Positions 13,301 through 25,800 of a DNA stretch of 64,000 nt are shown here, one piece after another. Source of the DNA: Symbiodinium sp. CCMP2592 (Eukaryota; Sar; Dinophyceae; Suessiales; Symbiodiniaceae); contig CAJNDT010000003.1 of the NCBI GenBank assembly GCA_905221615.1, positions 346,640-410,639 on the forward strand, read 5' to 3'. Both the position numbers and the translations under genes were made by a program. The number at the start of each line of letters is the position of its first letter. Position 1 is the stretch's first letter. The notes under the pieces are model-generated. The model had not been told where the DNA came from. It did no database searches and saw only the letters and a list, made by a program, of their open reading frames with translations.

Positions 13301-16300
13301 ATATCTTTGCGACACAAGTTGTAAAGCTCTCCCGAGCGCAACATGCAATCAAACCCAATCAGCAAAGCAGCGCCTTCTGGCAGAAAACCCATACGGATAG
13401 CCGCGCCTGCAAAAGCTCCTAGCAACAGCGGCGAAATTGGCAGAACTCTAACGGGAGGTTCCAGACGTTGCCAAACCTTTGCTAATCGCCACGATTGCTT
13501 TAACTTGCCCACGCAAGCTGGCAAAAAGAACTGTAGTCCAGCCAAAGCAAAGTTCACCAATGTTTTGTGCTCTCCTTCTGCATAGGCCGCTTCAACCCAG
13601 CAACAAACTGACTCATCAAAACTATCCCAGGAGAGCTGGCTAGTGTTCATATCCGCCAGAAAAAGCAACACATGAAGAACTGCATTGGCGTAACGAGATT
13701 GAATTTGCTCCGATACCATCTGGGCTTTCAGGCTCTTGCCTTTACGACTTTTCTGCCTATGGTCCTTTTGAGTAGTCGTGAGCGTCCGCCCCATCTTGAT
13801 GGTATATCCGATGGATTTGCGTCGGTGGCCACGTAGCCCACAGCTAAAACGACCCCACTAGCCAACACCAGCGAGTTTAGCTTTTTCAACCCTCGTTTTA
13901 AACGGGAGCTGCTGCTTCGTCCTTTTGCAAGGATGGAGCACACCACTTGATTATCAATCAGGTGCAAGATGCGGCAACGTCCATTCCCAGACTTTCTTAA
14001 ACGCCACTTGAGCCCATTAAGCACCGCCTGCAATTCAAGAACATTTATATGTGCAGGGTGCTTCCAAGAATAGCCATGGACAACTGACCAATCAAACAGT
14101 GAAGAGTTGATCCCGGCTCTAGGCCAAGCCTTTGCACGATAAGGTATACCGACATCCAGCCTAACATCAGACCCGCTCTTTTCTGCCTGTCGGCAAAAAT
14201 GTTGCACAAGTTGTTGGGCTTCCGCAGTGTTTGCACAACCTTCCACAAACCGAGGTTGTAGTAGCCATGAGGGTGGCGCAATCGATTTTTTTTCGAACAA
14301 GGTCGACATGATCACGCTTGTTGGTAATACCGAAAGCAGGCAACAATGAGTGGCATAACATCACGAGTACATGTACGCACTGGGACCTTCCTAGCATCTG
14401 CCCGCCCAGCATGAATTTCGCCTGGTTTGTCATCTTATGCGGCAGCGTCCCCTCAATATATCCCTTGTCAAAGCCCATCAAAACCTCTCGTTCGCACAAA
14501 GACGGCAGTCTTAAGGCTCCATCAGAATTCGCAACCATGTTATGCGCCTCGTAATTTTCCACCGGCACCCTGTAAGCATCCGCCTTCCAGCGATCCACGG
14601 CGGAAGGTGAGGCCTCAGCAAGATATAGAGGTTCCACAGGAGGTTTTGAGCGAGCTTTCGGTTGTGTAAGACAAGGTAGCCACCCGTCCATCGCCCCAGT
14701 CCATTTTCCGTCGGGTTCAAGCCAAGCCTCCACCTGGCCCCGACATAAGGGAAAAATCCATTCATCATAGAATTTGAATCGTTTCATGTTCTCCCCTTTT
14801 TGTAGATCGGGCATCCACGAACACCAAAAACAACGAGGACGATGACACCAAGTGAACCACTTTGCATCAATGAGGATGGGCTTCACCTGCAACGTGGAGT
14901 TGAACCACTCGAAATCCGAGTCTCGGAGACACGCAAGATTCTCAATGAAGAAGTGAACAGGGACAGTGAACCACGACTTCAAAAGGTCAATAACCCGCAT
15001 CAGCTCAGCAAAAAGCTTAGCTTCGCGTGAGTCCGGCCCTTGAGAACCTCGTTGGTAAGGGCAACTTGCTCCCACTAAAACGAGGTCCAGATGATTGCCA
15101 AACGAGCGTTGAAGATGATCAACCAACTTTTCATCCACGTTGGCAATATCACCCAATTCGATGACCCCAGGCCAACGCCTGCGAATCACCCGCTTCTTTT
15201 CACGGTTTGTTTCACAGCTCGCATAGCCTACCACCTGACATGGCAATCGAGTCAACGCCACCATCAACGAGCCTATGTCATTGAAGATAGAAATCGCCAA
15301 CACGCGGGGTCCCACACTATGCTGAACATCCATGGCTCCCGCCGGCTGAAACTGATGCACGTTTCCACAGTTCATTTGCTCCAGCATCCGCCGGCCTTCA
15401 TTGGAAAGCCCAGCTGAAGCACACAAACCACCACCTTGTGTTGATGCATCCGAGCATGTAACCAAACCCGAGAAAGGAGTCCGGAGCGAACCGACAGCAA
15501 GAGGAAGAGCACACAGAGCCCGAAGCAACTCCTGTATCGTGGTTTGATTCAAATAGCGCCGGAACCGGAATTGATCACGAGGCCAACATCCGTCCAAAAT
15601 TGATAGAAGTGGACGTCTGAACTCAAAACACCTCACCAGCCGGCCCAGTGCCATCAGTAATGGTTTCACCCCGACACAGACTTGACTTAACAGCCATACA
15701 CACAGCCATCCCGTCTCCAAGATCTTTTCCGCTGGCGGCCCAATGTAACCCGCAATACCATCAACCTCGGCCCCCATACGAATGACTCTGGGCTCCCGTG
15801 TGTGTGATTTTTCCTCAGAGACCTCAACACCAACATGACTGTAGGCCTGCCTCTGGTTTCGATGTGCGTTCGAACATGTGCCTTGCAATCGCTTCCAAAT
15901 CCTTCTGTCAACAAACTCCGGGCAATCAAAATCATCGAGATAGAACTGAACCCAGCCTCCATCCTTGATTCCAGCGGAACTTGGGATTGGGCGATCTCTT
16001 CTCCATTCTGCCCCCTCGTCGTGGCCTGCACCACCGGGCGGGCTACTGAGGCCCAGTCGCCTATGAAGATGTTGGAAGAGCCCTACAGCATTAACCCAAC
16101 CCATTGGTATCACCGCGGCAGCCACGTACACCTCTTGTTCATTTGGCAATCCCACCAAAGCTCCAGGCACCGGCCATCGAAAAGTCATAAACTTTCGCCA
16201 AACGGGCGGTAGGGCCCACGCGTAGTAAGCTCCTCGTTGATCTTCGCCCGACCAGAGCAACACCTGACTCGGGTGTAGGTGGGCTCCCACCCATGCCGAT

Positions 16301-19300
16301 GCACTGGACAATGTTGCTAAATCGCCTGCCATAAGTCGCTGCAACGCATTGCTTGGAATCATATTCATGATAAGTCGTGTAACCCGCGACTCGCCCTCAG
16401 CAGGTGTACCCTTCTTAGGCACAGCGAAAGCACCATTAAGTAGCAATGAACCTCGAACTCGGAATATTTCGGATTTCGGGATTGGCTTCAGAATGTTTTT
16501 GCGAACCAACAATGGCACAAGTTCCAACCAATCACTCCGGCTGCAGTTCATCGAAGCTTTTGGCAAAGGTTGTGGCCATTTATCTTCCGGCAGCAATGTG
16601 AGGTTGGGATCCAACAACCATTTTGCAACCTCGCCCTCAGCCACATCCGCCGCCTGAAGAGTTCCCGCAACGCCATCGGCAGGCAGTCCCGGCAATAGCT
16701 CCCCCACCTTCAAAGGAAGCGCGTGCAGTACTTCTTCACCCGTGTAATCAACACCTTTGGTCTTAAGCACCGCATCCGGGGTGAGGCCACAATTTTCACA
16801 AAGAGGATCTCTCGAGAAGTACCGGCATAACTCATCCAAATGGGCGTAAGCTTCCGCTTGGCAGACATTACCCGGGAAATCACAAAGAGCAAAACCCGGA
16901 CCACACCAGTCAGAATATTCACCATTGATCGTAACAACCACCAGCAACCTCCACAACTGGAAACAACTGGCCCGCACCAGTTTTCGGGTTTGTTGCTTTC
17001 CTAAATGGTCTAAACTCCGAGGGTCCCACACAAGTAGTCCGGATGATCTCCTCGCCAGTTGCCTGCACAGACGCAACACAGCCCCTAAAGGCGGAATAGG
17101 AAGTGGTAACAAATCCCTGTCCCGCAGAGTTGGCGTGGCTGTATTTTTCACCAGAGCTGACACTCCGGACCAAAGAGCCCCATCTCGTGGGGAAAGCAAC
17201 AGGAGCTGTAGCAGCGTAATGCCCAATTGCAACACACAGCGCTTATCCGGCAAACCTTCACGTAGGAGACCATGGAGCCTTCGATCACAAAGCATATCAC
17301 AACCCTCCAGCATAACACCTTTCAGCTCATCAAAGGCATGCGCCCTCCCGCCCGCCACCCGGCCAACACCGGGCTCTGTACAGGGCACAGGCTGGCAGCC
17401 GCCATTAAAAACCCACGGGCCAACACCCGGATCACTTCCCCCAGGGGCCAACACCCCTAGAGCTCGCCCCTCGCCGTCTTGAACACTCTGTCCTTCCATG
17501 CTCTCTTCGTCTCGTTGGCGATCCTCGGTGTCTGTTTTCGTGCTGCTGAAACTGACATCTTCATGCGGCCTGCCACCGGCTCCGTGGTCACCTCCTCCCG
17601 AAACGTCACCTTCCTCTCCTCCTTCGGCCTGGTGGGGCTCCCCCTCCTCCGAACCAAAGGTGATCTGCTGGGTGACCTCGGTGTATCGGCTGGTGCCTCC
17701 TCCGCCGATGGGGCCTCCTCCTTCGGGTGCCTGGTGTAAAGGGGGTCGCGTTGAGGGAGGCTCGTTGGCTTGAGCGCTCCCCCGCGGACTCCCTAGCCCA
17801 GGAGCTTATCTGCCTTGGCCGTCCTGTGCGCGAGATCCCTCGCAAAGAAAGTCTCCTCGGGGCTTACCCCAACCGAGTCCTCGGGGATGAGCTCCAGGAA
17901 GCGACCGCACTTCTCGGAGTTATCCCGCAAAGCCATAACCTGGGACTTAAACCGTTGCATAAGGATATCGCCTGCCGTGTCCACTTTGCCTTTGAGCAGG
18001 GCATCCATGGTTTGGCACAAAGTCCTCAACTCCCGGTACTTGCTCTCGCCTATGCTCTTCACGGGGTGGGCTGGCAAGACCATCGTCATCAAGTAACGCA
18101 CCATAATTGGGCTCAAAGTCGCCGAACCATCCTCGCCTGAGATCTGCCCCAACTGCTCCTGCATGCTTTGCAACCCCGACAGCAAAAGTTTGCCAGGCTT
18201 TTCCTCAGCAATCCTTCTGAGCTTGCGGCGCCGCTGTTCCCAGCCGCCGCTGCCACCGAAGTCCAGCTCGTCCTCTTCATCCTCGGCTTCCCCCTCACTA
18301 TCATCTGAGGAGGCCTCCTCCTTCGAGCCTCGGCTCCGGCTAGCCTTTACCAAAGCCTTCTGGATGGATCTGGCCACGGAATCTGCCTTTCTGACCTTCT
18401 TCGGCTTGCCCTTCTCAGCAACCTCCATCGCCCGCCCAGCCAACACTGAGCCGGGCTCCTTCCCTTTGACCTCCGCCTTCTTGCCCATGAGCTTCGCCCT
18501 GAGCTCCCCCAACTTCTTCTCAACTTTGTTGTCCTTGCTCTCGCCTCTGGACTCCTCCAAAGTATCGTCGAGCATTGCATCTAAGGCCGTGGGCGGTCGA
18601 TGGCCCCGCGGCAAGGCCTTCTTCCGACGCTTCGTCGCCGGCCGAGGTTCCTCAACCTCCACCTCCTCAGCCTCCCCGCCTTCTTCAAAGTTCTCCGCCT
18701 TAGGAGCTGGGAGGGCCTGAGTAGCCACCTGTCGGGAATCGCGGCGGTCTCCACTTGTGCTCGTGACGGGCTTTCGGGAAGGAATACGCAAAAGGGGCAG
18801 TTTAGGACACCCCCAGGACTCAAGTAGATCGCTTGCTGAATTTCGAGAAATAGGCGCCCACTTCTGAACATGAATCACATCTTTCATGCCAAAATTCTTG
18901 CTACAGCGTGAGGCATGACGACGGCAGAGATGATGGTACGAATCTGCAGGCAACCCACCTGCCTTTCCCTTATTGTCAATGTACCACTGATAATAAGAGC
19001 TGTCCGTCCCGCGATAGGTCAAGTCAACAAACATACCATCGCTGTTCACCTCATACTTCTCGATCACTTCTCCTACTGCAAGGCCCAATCTCTCGAAGCG
19101 ATCCCCTAGGACCTCGAACACCAAATAGTCAAACTCAGCTCCAGCTGCCGACCGGAACTGTAGTTCACCCATCATGGCTCCATCGTTCAGCTCTATGGTA
19201 AGAGCATCGGAGCCACCTCTCTGTCGGCCCTGGCCATCACCACGGGACCGCCGGGACATCAGAAACCCTCACTTCAATGCAGCCACCACCGCATCACCAG

Positions 19301-19794
19301 GGAACTGAAACCCGGGACTCTAAGATCGTCCTGTGATCCACAAAAGCTACAAGTAAGAAACGGCGATGCTTTCAGTCGCTGCTCACAACATACAACCCGC
19401 TACGAGCCAATCTTTCAAAGATGTCTCTACACATATTTCCAAACCCGGAGATCCGATATCAGAGGGCTCAAACCTGTGAACCTCAGTGGCTTAGCACTGA
19501 AACCCCAACAAAGACCACAACAAACTCCTGAACTTACCACCCTGAACTCTGCCCACGTGAAGTCACGATACTTGGGCTTCAGGAACACACCACTTTTTTT
19601 GAGATGAAGACTCCAACGTACGAAAAGAGCGAAAAGGTCTTACTTGTCCAGTATCCGGAGCATCTCAAAGGTTAACCTTTTAGAGCTTGTTGGGGATACA
19701 TAAAGATTAAAGTCCAAAAAACGTTAAAGGTCACGTACCCGACTACTAGGGATGCTGTTGGGGACCTAGATGACGCCATCAGGGGTAGGGTAGG

Positions 19795-19855
<61 letters not shown>

Positions 19856-22800
19856 CGTAGGTTGGGCTAGGTTAGGGTAGGGTGGGGTAGGTTGGGAGTA
19901 GGGTGGTAGTAGGGTAGTGTAGTAGTAGGGCCTCTTCCATGGCGGAGTCGCCTCCGCCGATGACCGCACAGGCCTCACCACATTGCGCCAAGATCTGTGA
20001 AACAAAGGGGAAAAGGAGGGACCCTTTAAGGGTCCCTTTAAAGGGATCTATAGGGATTCTATAAGGGTATAGGGTTTAGGGGTTTGGGGGTTTAGGGGGT
20101 TTAGGGGAAAAGGAGGGACCCTTAATGGGGACTCCTACCCTATAATGGGCTATATAATGGGTATATAATAGCAAAAGTAGATCCCCTAATGGGGGTTCCT
20201 ATAAAGTACCCTTAGTAGTATAGGGCCCCAAATTAAGGGATCACTTTCTAGATTTTTTTCGGGTGCCTGAGTGCAGAGTGGCAGACAGTGATTTCAACCA
20301 CTGGGTTCCACCATAAGAAACGAGCTTGTCAACCTCAGTAAGTAGCACCCTGATCACGTGAGGTCGCATATCAGCAAACCCGGCACAGTCCCCGAAAAGC
20401 CCCTGAGCCCGCGCAAGCAGCATGCAGGTTGAAGGTCCAGGGCTTAAAGTTATTAACCACACGAAAGCTGACCATCCCTATGTCTCCGTGGCCTTGCCCT
20501 TGAAGAGGTAGCCATCGCCTCAGCAAGCAAGGCAGACACTGATACAAGCTTCAAAGTTGCAGGGAATGTAATCAAAGACCTCTTCCGCATGTATGGGGAG
20601 GCCAAAAGGATTCCTATTGACATGAGGTTCTGCTAGTGAGAACCTCGCTCCTTACTCCACTCCAGGTCCTTGATGTTGTTGTTGGTGCTGGCGTCAAGTG
20701 TTGGTGTTGTTGCATGAACCCTAAACCCTAAACCCTAAACCCTAAACCCTAAACCCTAAAACCCTAAACCCTAAAAGAGGAGCCGGAGGAGTCTCAAGAG
20801 CGCGACAAGTAGCATTGGCCCCAACACCCGGACAGCAAGACCTGAGCCTGAAGACCCCAAAAAACCCCGAGCCCCAGCCCCAAATCCCCAAAAAAAGCCT
20901 TCAACCCCTAAACACTAACCCCTACGCCCACAATCCCAAACCCTGAACCAAAGGCTCTCCTTCTGCCAGGCCACATGCCGCGCAGCTGGAAACACCGAAA
21001 CCCCGGTAGTCCCATTCGCCTTTGACCTTGTCCGGCATTGGGCGTGGGGTTTGGGATCTAAGGTTTTCGAAGTTCGGGTTTTGGGCTTAAGTTTATTTAG
21101 GTGTTGAAGGTCTATCGTTGGGTTTTCTCGTCTTTTGGGGGCTTGGGATTTAGAGTTTCGGACAGTGGCGCGTAAGAACGAGTAAAAATACGACAAAACC
21201 AGGCGCGCATCAATCTGAGGTGAACGCGTGGAGCCACTTGCTGTTTGCCCCCGTGGCCGCGATCAGCCTTGGGAGACAGGGTGCTCCCCCAAGCCGTTTA
21301 ACATAGGGGCCGCAATAATTGAATTGGGGTTTTGAGTATAATTATAATCAGGAACCCCGAAAATAGTGTTGGCAATTATTTAATAGTGTTGGCAATGATT
21401 TAGAACCCTATAGGATCCCTTTCGCTTCGGTTGTTCAACTGCTGAAGGCTGGGGACTGTACTCAAACCTGAGATTCATCCTCAAAGGGTTTAGGGTTTAG
21501 GGCTTAGGGTTTAGGGTTTAGGGTATTGAAATTCAATGCTTCGGAACCTCAAGCTTCAACCCTAAATCCTGCACATTGAAGGTGCACTTTGGTGGCTGGG
21601 GTTCTATTTTGGTTTGTGGCTTCGGAACAGATGCACCGCAAGGAAAGACGAACCATACAGACCAAAATCCGGGGTCACGTCGCGAATTGGCCTGAAAACG
21701 GCTCCATACTGCCAAGCCCCAAACAGGCATGCAAAAGAGGGCTCTGAAACATGAAGCTTGGTTGCCACGGAAATCCCAATTTACACAATTCCTGCGAAAC
21801 CCGTCCCGGCCCGAACTGCAAATCTTCAGAGCGATGCTTAGCAACAACAGACCTCCCAAAGCAGGCAGGCAGCGTGTGCGCTTGAACGAGGCCCGAATTG
21901 TTGGTGTAAATCCTGAGTCTTAGGGCTTGGGGTGTATAGAGCTCGGGGTTTGGCGTACAGAGTTCCGGCTTCAGCGCTTCGGATTTATCGTTTCAAGTAT
22001 CAATCGGGGCTCGGTGTAGTGTGTAGTGTTGAGGCTTCAGGATATTTACAGGCTTCGACATTGCGATCGCCCAGCGCGTCTATGCGCCTTCTGTCAGCGA
22101 CCCTCAACATGCCTACAACCTTCAACCCGAAACCTCGAAACTACCCTCAATCTGAGCCCCGAAACACTCGACGGTTTAGGGTTTAGGGTTTAGGGTTCAG
22201 GGTTTAGGGAGCTGTAGCTGTCAGGGTTTAGATTTTGGCGCTTACAGTCTCGGCTCCGATTTGGTTTCCTTGGAGCATTCTACGACGCCTTTACAACCCA
22301 CAGGGTCCAAGTATCATCATGGGACATACTTAGGCCCCTAGAATGCCCTATAAGTATATGCCACCCTAAACCCCAAACCGTTAGGATGATACTTGGACCC
22401 TTTAGGCAAGGGTTTAAAACGGGATCTATAGTTCTGTAAAGGCTCTGGGCTTTGGGGTATGCTAAACCTTGGATACTGCCCCCATACAGTAACAGTCTAT
22501 AATAGGGCTACTATTAAGGACCTAATATAACTATATTATGAATATTATCCAACTGCTACTTAGTGGGGGCAGTATCCAAGCTAAACCCCAAACCATGGGG
22601 CCAAGGGTGTTGCAGCACCTGTAGAATCCACAAAGCAGCTCGGTACGGCTGAGCCCCGAATTAAAGCTGAGGGGAGGGTTAGGGCTTATAGGGCTTAGGG
22701 CTCAGGGAAAACAATTCCGTAATTTCCACGAAACTAGCTCGGAGTCGTCAACCCCAAACCGCGGAAAGAATCACAGCAAATTGAATGAACATACCGAGAA

Positions 22801-25800
22801 GCCGATAGAGCGACGAACACGAAGATGCAAAGCAAGGGACGCCGAATCATCAATCAAGACGTACGATCATAAGAACCGCTCTACGAATCAATGTGGTTGA
22901 GAAGATAATGAAGCAACCTCCACCCCAAACCACAAACTCTAGAAGCCCCCAGGCCCTCCACTGCCCTGAACCCTAAACCCTAAACCCTAAACCCTAAACC
23001 TGCTGATAGCCAGCAGGGAGATCATTGAACGGCCCTTGTTCGGTAGGCCCTAAGGCCTCAGGTGCAGGCTCTTCCATGAGTCCTAAAGACACCTATCGAA
23101 TTGAAATCGCACACTGTTTTTTTCCTTGAGCCACGTGTTGTCGAGCGTATTGTACATTGATGCTCACGCACACAGCTTCTGCGACATCGGAAGATCAAAC
23201 TCTCAGCACTCCTCCTCGCGCATTGGGCTTTTAGCCAAGGGGTGCCCCAACAAGCATGAGAGGCTTGTCCCGATCGCAGTAGCGGCACAAACGAAGAGTC
23301 CGAGGAGGGCCTGTGGCATTCCTTTGACCGTGACATCCTGCTATCGTATGTACACAGTCCCCATTAGGAGTAGTAAAGAAGGGCCCCTCGAAGCCCTGGA
23401 GCCGTCTTGCATCTATCCAGTTAGGACCGCGAAACTCTATCTCGGTCTGAACAGCCGTAGATCTCGAAGACACCCTCGTTGATGCAGTCCTGCCCAGATT
23501 GCCTTCAGCTCCTCGTTGCCACCCGGTCGGCGTAGGTGAAAACGTTTCTCTGCTTCCTCTAGGTCCATCTTCTTCAAACTCCCCTCGGCGTCTCCTCATA
23601 CTTGTAGGCGGTGTCATCACGGTAGGAGAAACAGCTTCGGCTTCACGTCTGCGTAGCTCCTCCTGAACTGCGTCACGGGTCCTGCTTCTCAACCTTTCGG
23701 TTCTTTGCAACCTTCGCTGCCTAATACTCCACCATGACCAAACCTTATTCTTGACATACTTCAGGAATTCCCATATTCCCACCGCCGCAATCAGAGAAAC
23801 CACTGCAACGAAGTAGAACTCCATGGATCCATCTAACGGCAAATCTTCTTTCCCTTGGACCCCTTTGACTAGGCACAGACAGATAACCACAAACAACAGC
23901 ATGCCCGACTGATTAGTCGTCCTCAAAGTTCTCAAAGCTGCCTTCGTAGCTCCTTGGATCGTGCCCGGAACAATCTGCCACAAGTCCATCAGCGTCTTGA
24001 ACTTTGGCAGGTCGAAGCCCTTGGTGCCCAAATCGGCCTTTTGCAAGCTTCCACACACATGAGAAATCACCAGCCGCTGTGCCGCAACCTCCTGCCGTAA
24101 AAAGCGGGCTCGTATACGTAGGTGCCGGGTCTTCCACGTGCCCGGCGATTCGCTCGCCAAGCCCTGAGCGGCCGCATTGTCGATCCTCAGGTGCATCACT
24201 GGATCCCAAGACAGTTCCGACAAAAGAGCACTCACTCCCAGTCCCAACTGCACTGCCGCGCACCCTTCGTAGAGCTCCGCCTCTGCAACCGACAATGTGA
24301 TTATTGGTTGCTTAGACGCCCTCCATGACACCGGCATACCACAAACCTGAGCCATTGTCGACCCAAACGAACGTCCTCCTCCCGGGGCGTAACTGGCGTC
24401 CGAGTACACGACCATCATCGGATCATCTTCATTGACCCTGTACCAAATGCCATACTCAACAGAACGTGCTAGGTACTTCAGGATCCTCTTGCTTATCTCA
24501 AGCGCCCTCAGAGGCCTTTTCAAGGCATGCGATGCCATACAGCCCACAGCATGTGCTAGCTCCGGCCTGCTTCGCGTCGATAACCACAAAGCTTCCCCCG
24601 TTGCCTTCTGAGCCAACTTCACTTCAGCTTCTTGGGGTGGTTCCGGTTCTTCGTCGGATTCTCCATCCTGCAGCCACTCTCGGTTGCATGGTACAGTGAG
24701 ACCTAGACCTGGTTCTTCAGGGACTCCATGTTGTCGTAGTAGATCACGTACGTAGCCAGTTTGGGATAGATGCACACCTTCTCCGCAAACCCGCAACTCA
24801 ATACCAAGGAACCTGAGCGACCCATCCTCAGCCCATTCAAGGTCTGAACACTTCCAATCCTTCACCAACCACTGGTAGATCGCCTCAACCAAGGCCTTTT
24901 CTCCCATCATCAAGATGTCGTCTACATACACCAAAACGAGGCCTTGTAGCTGATCCTCCCCTTGATAGGTCGCCTTCCATAGGTTCTCATCGGTAGTCGT
25001 TGCTGTCAGCACCACAACCTTGTCTCCCACATGGATCACCGCATCAACGAACTTACGATTCCTGAAGTCACCCCAAAGTCTCGGAGCCTCTCTTAAACCG
25101 TAAAGCACCCGTGTGATCTGCCATGTTTCTCCCGGGGCTGCAGCTCCGGCTAACACCACAATCGTTGGGGGAACCAGCGCATATAGAAGCTCCCTTGGCA
25201 TTGGCGCCAGCGTAAAAGCATTCGCCACATCGGTGCTGCCGATCCGCCAGCCCATTTTCACCGCGATCGCTATCGCGATGCGTAAAGTGTCGGCTGAAGT
25301 ACCCGACGCGTACACATTCTGTCCCTGCGCCGGCAAAAAGTTGCCGCAAACCACTACCCGGCACTTGCGACGAAACCGGGCAGGTCCTTGAGCTTCTGCT
25401 GGAGGTTTGACAGTGAATACTGCCTTTCCAGGCAACACCGTAAGCCCACATTTCTTCAACTCGCGTGTTTGCTCTGGAGACAGACGCGTCACTGTTCCCG
25501 AGTCCATCAACGCATTGACCTCCTTGAGGATTGCCTCCTTCCATAGGTGGATGTACTTCTTGACTTCCGGCAGGCTAACGTTATGCACTACTTCAAGGTG
25601 ACCATCTAAAGTCTTTAACAGCTCCTCCACTTCAACATCTTTTGCTTCGCCTGGCGAGACCTTCATGACTTTCTTCAATGCGCGAACCCGTTCCATTTCC
25701 AGGTCATGGACGCACTGCTCAAAGTCCCGCTGCATTGCGATGTGGTAGGCGGAAGCTGCACTCTCGTCCGTCTCCTCCTGAAGTTCACAACGTAGAACCC

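Larger units (their letters stand above)
12182..19441 (-). mobile_element. Tyrosine-recombinase retrotransposon with split direct repeats and an embedded C5-DNA-methyltransferase
   Basis: Read on the minus strand the element is A1 (19441-19338), gag, pol, second half of RNase H, YR, then B1 (12809-12569), A2 (12570-12467), a 44-bp spacer, and B2 (12422-12182). Paired A (104 bp) and B (241 bp) copies look identical by eye. The A1-ORFs-B1-A2-B2 arrangement is that of split-direct-repeat YR elements (Ngaro/PAT type), which integrate from a circular form without target duplication; none is seen here. Identical repeats and long open frames suggest a recent insertion. It lies in the intron between the GGGDSAMEE and HRRDTFRAS exons of thioredoxin reductase, in the sense direction. 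Confidence 0.9.

Noticed and set aside
15835..18720. Plus-strand open frames of 100-185 codons over the YR element
   Set aside because: They are antisense shadows of gag and pol, with no family motif, and vary with the composition of the sense strand.
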